Assembly: GCA_945861685.1 (NCBI GenBank)
Contig: CAMAVO010000003.1
Span: forward strand, 1-49,313
Direction of reading: 5' to 3'
From: Chitinophaga pinensis
GTDB taxonomy: Bacteria > Bacteroidota > Bacteroidia > SXHM01
Length of the DNA stretch: 49,313 nucleotides
Below the pieces are notes generated by a model. The model was given only the letters and a program-made list of their open reading frames with translations, was not told where the DNA came from and ran no database searches. The position numbers and the translations under genes are program-made. This document shows, piece by piece, positions 10,019-18,545 of the stretch. Each line of letters starts with the position of its first letter. The first letter of the stretch is position 1.

Positions 10019-12262
10019 TTAATCGTATTGGGTGTCTTTATTCTTGTTTTGAAGTTTCTCTTTGCCGTATCTCACACAATCTAATTCCACTTTTATGGGT
10101 GTTGATGGTCGCTCAAAAGGTCCTTGCGAAATACCAAGTGTAGGGTCGGCATAAACCTTTTTCATGTATAAAGCCCAAATAGGCAATGCCATAGAAGCAC
10201 CCTGCCCTAAAGCCATTCCGCGGAAGTGGGCGCTACGGTCTTCGCAACCTACCCATGCTCCGGAAACCAGATTAGGAGTTAATCCCATGAACCAGCCATC
10301 ACTGTTGTTTTGTGTAGTTCCGGTTTTTCCGGCAATGGGGTTCATCATTTTGTAGCGGTAGCGGAGTCTTACACCCGAACCTCCCTGCACAACACCTTCC
10401 AATAAATTCAATGTTACATAAGCAGTTTCTTCGCTCATGGCTTCGTTTGTTATAGGAACAAATTCCTGCAACACGTTTCCGTTTTTATCTTCAATGCGGG
10501 TGATGTAAACCGGCTTTGTGTAAACACCTTTATTTGCAAATGTTGAATTTGCTCCCACCATTTCATACACAGAAATATCAGGTGTACCGAGGCAGATAGA
10601 AGGAACCGGATCAATCGGTGAAGTAACGCCCATTTTGCGAACTAAGTTAATCACTGCTTCGGGACCGTATTGTTTCATTACCCAAGCAGTAACATAGTTG
10701 ACAGATTGTGCCAACGCAAACTTGAGTGAAATTTCTTCGCCTTCGTGTTTGTGATCTGAATTTTTTGGGGTCCAGTTTTTCAACAAACCGAAAGTTCCTT
10801 TTTCAAAAGTATAAGGACGGTTTAACACTTTGTAACAAGGCGAATACCCTTCCTGAATAGCCAATGCATATACAAATGGTTTGAAGGTTGAACCTACCTG
10901 ACGTTTGCCGTAATAGACCTGATCGTATTTAAAATGCTTATAGTTGATACCGCCAACCCAAGCTTTTACGTAACCGGTTTGCGGATCCATGGACATAAAG
11001 CCCGTGTTGAGAAAATGCTTGTAGTAACGGATGGAATCCATGGGTGTGAGCACTGTGTCAATTTCTCCTTTGTAGGAAAAGATGGACATTTCGGTTGGCG
11101 TGTTGAATGATCTTTCAATGGAATCCATTGGCGCTTTTTGCAGTTTCATTTTGCGGTAACGCTCCGTGCGTTTCATCGCCTGCTTCATCACTTTCGGAAT
11201 TTCTTCATCCGTAAGTTGATAGAAAGGAGCTTTGCTTCTGCCTTTATGTTCTTTGAAAAATGATTCCTGCAACACCGATAAATGTTCGCGCACTGCTTCT
11301 TCTGCATAAATCTGCATCCTGGAATTGATGGTGGTGTAAATCTTCAATCCATCGCGGTACAAATCATAATTGGTGCCGTCAGGTTTTTTATTTTCCTTGC
11401 ACCACCGGATCAATTCACCACGCAAAAATTCGCGGAAATAGGTTGCGCTTCCCTCATTGTGGTCAACACTTCTGTAAATGAGTTTAAGAGGTATTTGTTT
11501 GAGTGAATCATACTTTACTTTTTCGAGGTAACCGTAATTCACCATTTGCATCATCACCACATTGCGCCTGTGTTCGGTAGTGTCGGGTCTTCTGCGGGGA
11601 TTAAACAGTGAAGGATTTTTAGCCATGCCTACCAACAAAGCAGCTTCCTCAATTTTCAAGGAGTCAGGAGAGGTATTGAAATAAACGCTTGCTGCGGTTT
11701 GAATGCCCACGGCATTGTGAAGAAAGTCAAACTCATTGAGGTACATGGTCAGGATTTCCTGCTTGGTGTAACGTCTTTCCAGTTTCACGGCAATAATCCA
11801 TTCCGAAAGTTTTTCAATTACAATACCTCCGTTCATCGCTTTGCGGGTATTGAAAAGTTGTTTCGCTAATTGTTGTGTAATCGTGCTTCCTCCACCGCTG
11901 CTGGTGTTTCCGGTAAGAACGCCTTTTACTACACGCATCAATGCCCGAAAGTCAATTCCTGAATGTTCGTAGAAACGGGCATCTTCGGTTGCCACCAAGG
12001 CATTTACCAGATCGGGTGAAAGGTTTTCGTAGCGTGCCTGTGTGCGGTTTACTGCGTAGTAGCTTCCCAGCACTTTCTGGTCGGCAGAAATAACCTGCGA
12101 AGCAAGCATGCTCTTGGGGTTTTCCAGCTCTTCCAGACTGGGCAATTCGCCAAACAGACCTACTGAAATGAGCAGAATAATTAATCCAATCAGCAGCAAA
12201 GGGGATGCAAACAGCAGCCAGAAGAGACGTGCGTATTTATTGTTATCGGTGGTTTTTGCCAT
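10019..12262 (-). CDS. Penicillin-binding protein 1A, bifunctional transglycosylase/transpeptidase
   Basis: A 747-residue class A PBP with one N-terminal membrane helix. The glycosyltransferase domain (about residues 60-240) has EDARFYEHSGIDFRA with the catalytic Glu, GGGSTITQQLAKQLFN and RRYTKQEILTMYLN. The transpeptidase domain has RQVGSTFKPFVYA with the active-site Ser, SVNYVTAW (SxN) and GKTGTTQNNSDGW (KTG). It polymerises lipid II and cross-links peptidoglycan in the periplasm. I chose the ATG at 12262; an in-frame GTG at 12277 falls within the left arm of a dispersed palindrome. scoA follows after 6 bp. Confidence 0.95.
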   Translation of the reverse strand: MAKTTDNNKYARLFWLLFASPLLLIGLIILLISVGLFGELPSLEELENPKSMLASQVISADQKVLGSYYAVNRTQARYENLSPDLVNALVATEDARFYEHSGIDFRALMRVVKGVLTGNTSSGGGSTITQQLAKQLFNTRKAMNGGIVIEKLSEWIIAVKLERRYTKQEILTMYLNEFDFLHNAVGIQTAASVYFNTSPDSLKIEEAALLVGMAKNPSLFNPRRRPDTTEHRRNVVMMQMVNYGYLEKVKYDSLKQIPLKLIYRSVDHNEGSATYFREFLRGELIRWCKENKKPDGTNYDLYRDGLKIYTTINSRMQIYAEEAVREHLSVLQESFFKEHKGRSKAPFYQLTDEEIPKVMKQAMKRTERYRKMKLQKAPMDSIERSFNTPTEMSIFSYKGEIDTVLTPMDSIRYYKHFLNTGFMSMDPQTGYVKAWVGGINYKHFKYDQVYYGKRQVGSTFKPFVYALAIQEGYSPCYKVLNRPYTFEKGTFGLLKNWTPKNSDHKHEGEEISLKFALAQSVNYVTAWVMKQYGPEAVINLVRKMGVTSPIDPVPSICLGTPDISVYEMVGANSTFANKGVYTKPVYITRIEDKNGNVLQEFVPITNEAMSEETAYVTLNLLEGVVQGGSGVRLRYRYKMMNPIAGKTGTTQNNSDGWFMGLTPNLVSGAWVGCEDRSAHFRGMALGQGASMALPIWALYMKKVYADPTLGISQGPFERPSTPIKVELDCVRYGKEKLQNKNKDTQYD

Positions 12263-12271
12263 GGTTTGTTT

Positions 12272-12335
12272 CGTCACCCTGAACTTGTTTCAGTGTCTTT
12301 AATCACCAAGATGTTGAAACAAGTTCAGCATGACG
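12272..12335. repeat. Dispersed palindrome, CTGAACTTGTTTCA family
   Basis: Two 21-nt arms (12272-12292 and 12315-12335) pair at 19 of 21 positions around a 22-nt loop. The core CTGAACTTGTTTCA with outer CGTCA is a REP-like palindrome I recognise as widespread in bacterial intergenic DNA. It lies within the PBP1A leader, 10 bp from the start codon, so a folded RNA could affect initiation; that effect is inference. Confidence 0.8.
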
Positions 12336-12346
12336 GCAATTTTGCC

Positions 12347-12354
12347 CAAAAGTA
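12347..12354 (-). promoter_or_regulatory. Promoter -7 element for PBP1A-scoA
   Basis: TACTTTTG on the minus strand matches TAnnTTTG, 85 bp upstream of the PBP1A start. The leader it would produce contains the whole 12272-12335 hairpin. Confidence 0.55.
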
Positions 12355-12451
12355 ATACAAATCTCATGAAGGGATTTGGGTATTAAACGAAAAGACTAAC
12401 AGGAAATTGTTGGAAGTGCAAATTGTTTTTTCTCTTCCGGAGTTTTCGCTG

Positions 12452-12808
12452 CCTCTTGCAGCGGTGTTGCTCCCACTTGCAAAGGTTTTGTTGTCTCCTG
12501 CAGGACTGTTGCTGCCTCTTGCAGAGCTTTTGTTGTCTCTTGCAAGACTGTTGTTCCTTCTTGCAGAGGTGTGTGCGTCTCTTGCAGGACTTTTGCTCCC
12601 TCTTGCGGAGGTGTTGCTGCCTCTTGCAGAGGTGTGAGTGCCTCTTGCAAGACTGTTGTTGCCTCTTGCAGCGGTGTTGCTCCCTCTTGCGGTACTTACA
12701 GCATTAATTGCATAGCAATTGGTGTTAATTGCGGCACAGTGAGTGTTAATTGTAGAGATGTTGCTCCCTCTTGCAGGACTGTGAGCGCCTCTTGCAGCGC
12801 TGTGAGTA
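12452..12808. repeat. Array of 17 tandem 21-bp repeats
   Basis: Seventeen units of exactly 21 bp with no insertions or deletions. Most begin CCTCTTGCAG and end GTTGCTG or GTGAGTG; units 13-15 (from about 12704) carry a variant start TTAATTGC. The array fills the gap between the CotH gene stop (12910) and the PBP1A promoter. Because the period is seven codons, every frame gives heptads (minus strand LQExxTx), but the minus reading is broken by a TAA at 12696-12698 and no start context is convincing, so I treat it as noncoding. The rest of the gene-free stretch 12355-12451 shows nothing else. Confidence 0.9.
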
Positions 12809-12909
12809 TGGGTTTATTGGGTAATAATGTCAGTTTATGGGGTGTTTTGTGCCTAATTGGCAGAAAACTGGGTAAGAACCTACCGCTGCACGGCAATTTT
12901 GTGGTATTG

Positions 12910-15444
12910 CTACCTCCTCATAAACACCACTTTACCAGTTGCCATGCTTTCGTTAGTTTGCAAACGGATAAAATAAATCCCTTGTGCCAATCCCAAGCCA
13001 GCAAGGTTAATACTTAACCGGTTTATTCCCAGTTGAGGAATTGCCTTTTCTGATTTACCAATGTCATACAATAGTTGTCCGTTTACATCATACAATTGCA
13101 GGGTTAGATTTTCTGCTTTGGTTAATGTATATTCTATGTTTACTACATCCCCCGTTTGTGTTGGATAAACATTGAAATCAAAAAATGATTCCTGCTCGTT
13201 AATGCCGATGGTAATGTCGGTAAACACAGCTGTTATGGTATCACTTGTTGTAAAATCTGTGAAAACATGCGGATCGAGTGTGCTGTTGCTTAATACATTT
13301 CCGTTAGTGGTTTCCCAATGACTGAAGACAAAATTTGTATTAGCTGTTGCGGTGAGGTTGGTAGTTATATTTCCGAAATAGGTTCCTGTCCAAGGAAACT
13401 GATTCAGATTAAGTGAATTGAACAGAATTGTTCCTGCACCGGCAGGTTCGGTTTTCAGGGTAATATCATACGGTCCGGTTAAGGCATAGCAATCGGTCCA
13501 GCTGGTTGTTAATGCTGTGCAGCGGTCATCAATAAAGTCACGTAACTGCTGAACGTTTTGTGTCCACTCGTTGTACGTTCCGCTCCAGCGATTTGAGTGA
13601 CGTGTCATTTCGGGAGCAATCAATGCGGCAGTGCTGTCTAATTTGGGCAGCATGTTTTCGCAACTGAAAACGGTGTTCCATAAATCAATCTGGCGCGAAA
13701 TGTAATAATCGTTGAACCCTTCATTTTCGCGCAGTTTCATCAGCACACCGATGTGATCTTCGGGGTCGGAATCTCCGTCTAATCCTTCGGGGTCACAGAC
13801 ATCTGCGTTTGGTGAAATATCGGGAATGCCGGTGTAATTGATGTAGTGACCGAATGTGGCATCGTTGTCCCAAAGTGCATAACCCCACTTAAGATGTGTA
13901 CCGTTGGGATCGGTACCGCGCCACCATGCTGTGTTCCAGTTCAGCCAGTCGGAGCAAACAGTGAACATATTTACCAATACATAATCGGTAAGGCTGGTTA
14001 CATCGTAGCGGTCTGCGACATACTGGTAATTATTTTGCACACTTAGATCGTTGTTCATGATATAGTCATATAGCGTATACCAATCATCAAGGGCTGCCTG
14101 TCCGCCATATTCAGCCCAGGTATTTCCCCATGTTTCGATGTAATAAAGGTTAAACTTATCCTGATTGTAATAATATTTGGTGTTGTCGTGATCATCAGGA
14201 TTGTCGCGTAAATCATATACTCCCCAATAAGCACCGTTGAGGTAAATAACACATTTAGAACCTCTGCGCACATCAAGATTTAAGCCTCCCTGCAAACTTA
14301 GATTATGAATAAATGCATCGCGCAGGTGAGCACTACCGGCATTAGAAGGATTATGGTCTGCAGGATAATTATCATCACCGGCTGCACGAAGTATCACACG
14401 CTGAAAATTATTACGGTCGGTGGTATTAAATAATGGCGTTTCTACCGAATGGTTGTAACCCATTTCATCACGCGAAACAAAATCCAGACTGCGCTGACTG
14501 TTTGCCCACGAATCCTGTCCGTGGCTGTTGAACTCGCCATAACTTTTTGCGGTGCGGGTTCCTGAAGTATCAAAATATTCAAAGCTTCCGTAAGGGCGCA
14601 GACTGTTGTCGCCATTAGCAAGTGTGGTAAGCTGTGAACCTGTAACAGAAACAACGGGCAGGCTATGCGTTTCGTTTATAAAATACGTTTCAAAACGAAT
14701 GAAACTGCTGAGAATATTTGCATTGGTGGAATAAGTTTTTGCTTTTATCACCGTAGTTGCCGAAACAGTAATAGGTCCTGTATAAAGCGTAGATGATTGC
14801 AGCGGTTCATTTCCGTTGAGCGTGTAACGGATAGAAGAACTGGGTTCTGTTGTGGTAAGCGTAACAGTTTGTGTAGTTGTATAAAATCCTGCTGCAACAC
14901 TCGCCACCGGCTTTACGGAATAAGCACTGTAAGGTGTGGAGGTATTGTTAGATGCGTTGGGTGTGGGTGTACTGAAAATACTCCATCCGCTGTTACCGTT
15001 GGTAGTGCGCCCGTATGAGTGACCTACCTTGGTTGTGAACGTGATTTTATAATCAATGATAACGCCTGAAGCGTTGGAGAACACCACAAACTCGCCATTA
15101 TTTTTTGTTTGCTTGAGTGTGAAATTGGTGTGGTAATTTCCGACTGTTGAAACATCTCTGCCCGATGCCCAGATGCGCAGATAACTATTTCCAGCAATGG
15201 ATACGCCTGAAGGAAATTGCCATTTGGTATTGTTCAGTGAATCATCACTGAGGTAATAACCTGTAAGATTTACGGCACTTCCGGTTGTATTGTAAAGTTC
15301 AATCCAGTCGTTGTAATCATTGTGGTCGTCAACATACTGATTGAGGTTAGAGCAGGAGAATTCGTTGATTACAATTTGAGCCGGACAATTGATAATTGAC
15401 AATTGACAATTGATAATTACTAAAATGAGAAAAAGTTTCTTCAT
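12910..15444 (-). CDS. Secreted CotH/lamin-tail protein with T9SS type A sorting domain
   Basis: An 844-residue secreted protein. Residues 1-23 form a signal peptide. A lamin-tail domain follows (about 25-140: VINEFSCSNLNQY, DWIELYNTTGSAVNLTGYY). A chitobiase-C-terminal-like segment comes next (about 170-240: TTTEPSSSIRYTLNGNEP). Then a CotH kinase-like domain (about 255-600) has HLRDAFIHNLS, YLNGAYWGVYDLRDN and YALWDNDATFGHY. The last 80 residues (FDFNVYPTQTGDVVNI to the end) are a T9SS type A sorting domain, so the protein should be exported through the SprA pathway and attached or released at the surface. CotH proteins phosphorylate spore-coat proteins in Bacillus; the substrate here is unknown. 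The ATG at 15444 is used rather than a TTG 18 bp upstream. Confidence 0.88.
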   Translation of the reverse strand: MKKLFLILVIINCQLSIINCPAQIVINEFSCSNLNQYVDDHNDYNDWIELYNTTGSAVNLTGYYLSDDSLNNTKWQFPSGVSIAGNSYLRIWASGRDVSTVGNYHTNFTLKQTKNNGEFVVFSNASGVIIDYKITFTTKVGHSYGRTTNGNSGWSIFSTPTPNASNNTSTPYSAYSVKPVASVAAGFYTTTQTVTLTTTEPSSSIRYTLNGNEPLQSSTLYTGPITVSATTVIKAKTYSTNANILSSFIRFETYFINETHSLPVVSVTGSQLTTLANGDNSLRPYGSFEYFDTSGTRTAKSYGEFNSHGQDSWANSQRSLDFVSRDEMGYNHSVETPLFNTTDRNNFQRVILRAAGDDNYPADHNPSNAGSAHLRDAFIHNLSLQGGLNLDVRRGSKCVIYLNGAYWGVYDLRDNPDDHDNTKYYYNQDKFNLYYIETWGNTWAEYGGQAALDDWYTLYDYIMNNDLSVQNNYQYVADRYDVTSLTDYVLVNMFTVCSDWLNWNTAWWRGTDPNGTHLKWGYALWDNDATFGHYINYTGIPDISPNADVCDPEGLDGDSDPEDHIGVLMKLRENEGFNDYYISRQIDLWNTVFSCENMLPKLDSTAALIAPEMTRHSNRWSGTYNEWTQNVQQLRDFIDDRCTALTTSWTDCYALTGPYDITLKTEPAGAGTILFNSLNLNQFPWTGTYFGNITTNLTATANTNFVFSHWETTNGNVLSNSTLDPHVFTDFTTSDTITAVFTDITIGINEQESFFDFNVYPTQTGDVVNIEYTLTKAENLTLQLYDVNGQLLYDIGKSEKAIPQLGINRLSINLAGLGLAQGIYFIRLQTNESMATGKVVFMRR
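15385..15418. repeat. CAATTGTCAATTATC-type short repeat inside signal-peptide codons
   Basis: Direct and inverted copies of ACAATTGA/TAATTGAC cover 34 bp and are translated as INCQLSIINC in the signal peptide of the CotH protein. This AT-rich repeat is familiar from intergenic DNA of Bacteroidota and cyanobacteria; here it has been absorbed into coding sequence. Confidence 0.75.
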
Positions 15445-15459
15445 GGATTTTATTTTCAA

Positions 15460-15467
15460 CAAAGATA
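15460..15467 (-). promoter_or_regulatory. Promoter -7 element for the CotH gene
   Basis: TATCTTTG on the minus strand matches TAnnTTTG and lies 15 bp upstream of the ATG at 15444, giving a near-leaderless transcript and arguing against the upstream TTG. Confidence 0.6.
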
Positions 15468-15508
15468 TATTTTCCGCACACAGCCTTCAAAATCATTAAA
15501 ATTGCAGA

Positions 15509-16564
15509 ATGAAAACCTACTCGCGCACAGTAACCGCTGCACCTGAAAAATTGGTGGAGAACGGAAAGTATAATCTTGGTTGTTTCAACACGCCCGTTAA
15601 GCAGGCTAATCTGTTGGATTTTCCTGCGCCTTATAAACTGCCGTTGCCGCGTGCACTGAAAGCTTTACAATTGCGAGAGTGGCAGGCTTTTCAATTGATG
15701 GGCAAAGACCATTTTGTGATGGTGGCTATTTACAATGCCAAGAAAATTTCGCTGGTGCAGTTTATTGTTTACGACATTAAAAACAACCACAAAATAAAAT
15801 ACGAGAAGAAGGTGGCTTCGTGGGATTTAACGGTACCTGATACGTTGTATAATTCGGTGGCATCTTATACCAGCAAGAACTTTTCGCTTGAGGCAAAGCA
15901 TAATATTGCTACCAATAAATTAGAACTTACTGCCTGGATAAAAGGCTTTCAAAATCTTCCGGATGTGAATGCGCACTTCAGCGGGCTGCACGATGTTATA
16001 ACCTACACGCCTATGGTGGTTTGCAATCCGTTTTCGGCAGGCAGAGTAATGTATTCGCACAAATGTCTGATGCCGATGGAAGGAGAGTTGGTAATTGGCG
16101 ACAAGCACTTAAAGTTTGAGCAAAGTGATTCGCAAATGATATTAGACGACCACAAAGGGTATTATCCCTACCCAACCGTTTATGACTGGGTAACGGGTAT
16201 GGGGCGTGATAAAGAAAACCGCATTGTTGGTTTTAACCTTACCAACAATCAGGTGATAGAACAGGAAAAATATAATGAGAACTGTTTGTGGCACGGTGGT
16301 CAATTGCATCCGCTGCCCCCCATAAAAGTAAAACGCCCCGAGGGTGTAAAAGGCAAGTGGCAGATAAGTGATGAATACGATATGGTGAATCTGGAATTCA
16401 CGCCCGTTATCCATACATCGGTGAACATAAATCTGCTGATTTTAAAAAGTCAGTACGAGGGGCCTTACGGTTTTTTTAACGGCTACCTGAAAAAGACAAC
16501 AGGCGAAAAAGTGATGATTGAAAATATGTTTGGTATGGGTGAGGATTTTTATTTAAGAGCATGA
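15509..16564 (+). CDS. DUF2804 family protein
   Basis: A 351-residue protein with the layout of DUF2804: N-terminal LVENGKYNLGCFNTP, a central beta-rich region, KGYYPYPTVYDWVTGMG, GFNLTNNQ, NENCLWHGGQLHPLPPIK, and a C-terminal YGFFNGYLKKTTGEKV. The fold is expected to be mostly beta, resembling hydroxyneurosporene-synthase/AttH-like lipocalin-type domains. No biochemical role is established for the family. There is no signal peptide. Its stop overlaps the start of the START-domain gene by 4 bp (ATGA), so the two are translationally coupled, which hints at a shared lipid-related job. That is inference. Confidence 0.8.
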   Translation: MKTYSRTVTAAPEKLVENGKYNLGCFNTPVKQANLLDFPAPYKLPLPRALKALQLREWQAFQLMGKDHFVMVAIYNAKKISLVQFIVYDIKNNHKIKYEKKVASWDLTVPDTLYNSVASYTSKNFSLEAKHNIATNKLELTAWIKGFQNLPDVNAHFSGLHDVITYTPMVVCNPFSAGRVMYSHKCLMPMEGELVIGDKHLKFEQSDSQMILDDHKGYYPYPTVYDWVTGMGRDKENRIVGFNLTNNQVIEQEKYNENCLWHGGQLHPLPPIKVKRPEGVKGKWQISDEYDMVNLEFTPVIHTSVNINLLILKSQYEGPYGFFNGYLKKTTGEKVMIENMFGMGEDFYLRA

Positions 16565-17238
16565 AGAAAATTAAGTTGGCAGCGGCAGGTGGCAGGTGGC
16601 AGTATTGGATGACTGCCGCCTGCTGCTTTCTGGTGCTTACCTCCCAAGCGCAGGAATGGAAACTGGTTAAAGATGAAGACGGCATAAAAGTTTATTCGCG
16701 CCTGCCCGAGGGTGCTAAATTTGATGAGGTGCGTGCCACCATGCGTGTAAAAACAACTCTTTCGGCTTTTACCGCTTTACTGAAAGATGTTCCGGGCTAT
16801 ACTGAGTGGGCTTATAACTGCGTGGAAGCAAAAATGGTACTTGCTGTTTGCGACACAGCGCAATGCTATTATACGCATACCGGTTTACCGTGGCCGGCCA
16901 GCGACCGCGACCAGGTTTTCCGTTCGTCACTGAAACAGGATAGCGTTACAAGGGTTATCAGAACTAATTCTGTTTGTGTGGTTGATATGGTAAAAGAAAA
17001 TGACGGAATTGTAAGAATTAAAGAAGGAAAAACCGGATGGACACTTACTCCGCTTGCGGGAGGCTTTGTTGATGTGGAATATTTCGCAAAAATAAATCCG
17101 GGCGGAAGTGTGCCGGCATGGCTGGTAAATTCCACTATTGATATGGGACCATTTAATACACTTAAAAAAGCCCGCGAACTGCTGGAAGGTGGAAAGTATA
17201 AAGACGCTACCTTCTGGTTTGTGAAGGAGTTGGAATAA
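16561..17238 (+). CDS. Secreted START-domain (lipid-binding) protein
   Basis: A 225-residue protein with an N-terminal signal peptide ending near SQAQ (about residue 30), followed by a START/Bet v 1-like domain: WKLVKDEDGIKVYSR, LLKDVPGYTEWAYN, LPWPASDRDQVFR, and the C-terminal helix GPFNTLKKARELLEGG. START domains enclose one hydrophobic ligand, usually a lipid, so a periplasmic lipid-binding role is likely. The start at 16561 overlaps the DUF2804 stop in ATGA; an internal ATG at 16609 would also leave a signal peptide. Between these two ATGs, 16578-16602 is a short GGCAGGT tandem repeat read as AAAGGRWQ. Confidence 0.85.
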   Translation: MKKIKLAAAGGRWQYWMTAACCFLVLTSQAQEWKLVKDEDGIKVYSRLPEGAKFDEVRATMRVKTTLSAFTALLKDVPGYTEWAYNCVEAKMVLAVCDTAQCYYTHTGLPWPASDRDQVFRSSLKQDSVTRVIRTNSVCVVDMVKENDGIVRIKEGKTGWTLTPLAGGFVDVEYFAKINPGGSVPAWLVNSTIDMGPFNTLKKARELLEGGKYKDATFWFVKELE

Positions 17239-17249
17239 ACATTATCACA

Positions 17250-17705
17250 ATGAAGTACTTTATACTTTTTCTTAGCATTCTCATCATCAATGCTTGTTCC
17301 TCTAAAACCAATTGCCCCGGGGAGGCCGATAACACGCTGCTTCAAAAAGTATCTGTTTATTCCAGCGATAGTATTGTTGCTGCAACCTATTTCAGTGCCG
17401 ATACCAATTGGGCAGAACTGGCAAAAGCCTTATGGCAGGAAAAAAACAAACTGCTTGCAGGAAAAGATTCAACTACAATCTTCTACCTTCTGGTTTTTAA
17501 TAACTGCAGGCACACCCCTGATATTTCTGCTGACTACACTACAGCATGGAACCCCGATTTAATGACTTACCGTTACTGCATCCTGGATAATGGTTTTGGC
17601 TTTACACGCTTTTGCTACGGTATTCGCTTTGACGAAGGCAGAATAGGGGATTGGGCATATTTTCGCTATGTAAATAATGACGGTTCATTGGCAAAAGTGG
17701 AATAA
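17250..17705 (+). CDS. Hypothetical lipoprotein
   Basis: A 151-residue protein that I do not recognise. The first 16 residues are a lipoprotein signal with the lipobox IINAC, so the mature chain should be lipid-anchored. The mature part is acidic and aromatic-rich in its second half (WNPDLMTYRYCILDNGFGF, FCYGIRFDEGRIGDWAYF), suggesting beta structure. It starts 11 bp after the START-domain gene and is probably the last member of the DUF2804-START-lipoprotein unit, consistent with an envelope role. Confidence 0.75.
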   Translation: MKYFILFLSILIINACSSKTNCPGEADNTLLQKVSVYSSDSIVAATYFSADTNWAELAKALWQEKNKLLAGKDSTTIFYLLVFNNCRHTPDISADYTTAWNPDLMTYRYCILDNGFGFTRFCYGIRFDEGRIGDWAYFRYVNNDGSLAKVE

Positions 17706-17719
17706 TTCGCAGCCTTTCT

Positions 17720-17727
17720 TATTTTTG
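17720..17727 (+). promoter_or_regulatory. Promoter -7 element for yebC
   Basis: TATTTTTG matches TAnnTTTG exactly, 49 bp upstream of the yebC ATG and just after the preceding stop, which separates yebC from the upstream lipoprotein unit. Confidence 0.6.
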
Positions 17728-17776
17728 CCGCCCCCAACATTAAACATTGGACTTTCAACTTTAAACCGATACAGCA

Positions 17777-18484
17777 ATGGGAAGAGTATTTGAAAAACGC
17801 AAACACACCATGTTTGCCCGCTTCGACAAGATGGCGAAAGGCTTTACCAAAATAGGTAAAGAGATAGGTATAGCAATAAAACAAGGTGGTGCCGACCCGG
17901 GCTCAAACCCGCGACTGCGCGCTGCCATGCAAAATGCTAAGGCTATCAACATGCCGAAGGACAGAGTTGATGCCGCCATCAAACGTGCGTCTAGCAAAGA
18001 GGAAAAAGACTTTGAAGAAAGTACTTTTGAGGGTTATGGTCCTTATGGTATTGCCATGCTGATTGAGTGCGCCAGCGATAATAACACACGCACAGTTGCC
18101 AACATACGCATGTATTTTTCGCGGGCAAATGGTGCGCTGGGAACTACCGGCTCTGTAGCGTTTATGTTTGAGCGCAAAGGTGTTTTCACGATTGACGACA
18201 CCGGAAAAGACATTGAAGAACTTGAACTGGACCTGATTGACCATGGTCTGGAAGAGATAAATAAAGACGAAGACGGCACGTTCCTGTACACCGATTTTGT
18301 TGACATGGGCAGAATGCAGAAAGCCCTGGAAGAAAAACATATTCCAATTCTAAGTACTACCAAACAGCGCTTCCCCGCTACCACCTTAGAGTTAAACGAA
18401 GCGCAGCAAGCCGAAATAAACGCACTGATTGAACGCTTTGAAGACGATGACGATGTGCAGGCGGTGTATCATAATATGAAGTAA
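17777..18484 (+). CDS. yebC: YebC/PmpR family regulator (TACO1 homologue)
   Basis: A 235-residue cytosolic protein of full family length. The family signatures KRKHTMFARFDKMAKGFTK, NPRLRAAMQNAKAINMPKD, FEGYGPYGIAMLIEC, NNTRTVANIR and GALGTTGSVAFMFERKG are all present. Members were first described as DNA-binding regulators (PmpR); more recent work on YebC and TACO1 supports a role in translation through difficult proline-rich stretches. Which applies here cannot be read from sequence. It has its own promoter element and is followed after about 60 bp by the PpiD-like gene. Confidence 0.93.
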   Translation: MGRVFEKRKHTMFARFDKMAKGFTKIGKEIGIAIKQGGADPGSNPRLRAAMQNAKAINMPKDRVDAAIKRASSKEEKDFEESTFEGYGPYGIAMLIECASDNNTRTVANIRMYFSRANGALGTTGSVAFMFERKGVFTIDDTGKDIEELELDLIDHGLEEINKDEDGTFLYTDFVDMGRMQKALEEKHIPILSTTKQRFPATTLELNEAQQAEINALIERFEDDDDVQAVYHNMK

Positions 18485-18545
18485 CACATTAACACCTGAA
18501 TACAATATTTTCTATATTCGCAGCCCCAAATAAAAAAAGATAACG

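Noticed and set aside
12396..13017. Protein-coding ORFs on either strand across the 21-bp array
   Set aside because: Frames stay open because the unit is seven codons. The minus-strand reading is broken at 12696-12698, the plus-strand reading runs into the convergent CotH gene, and neither has a promoter element or start context.
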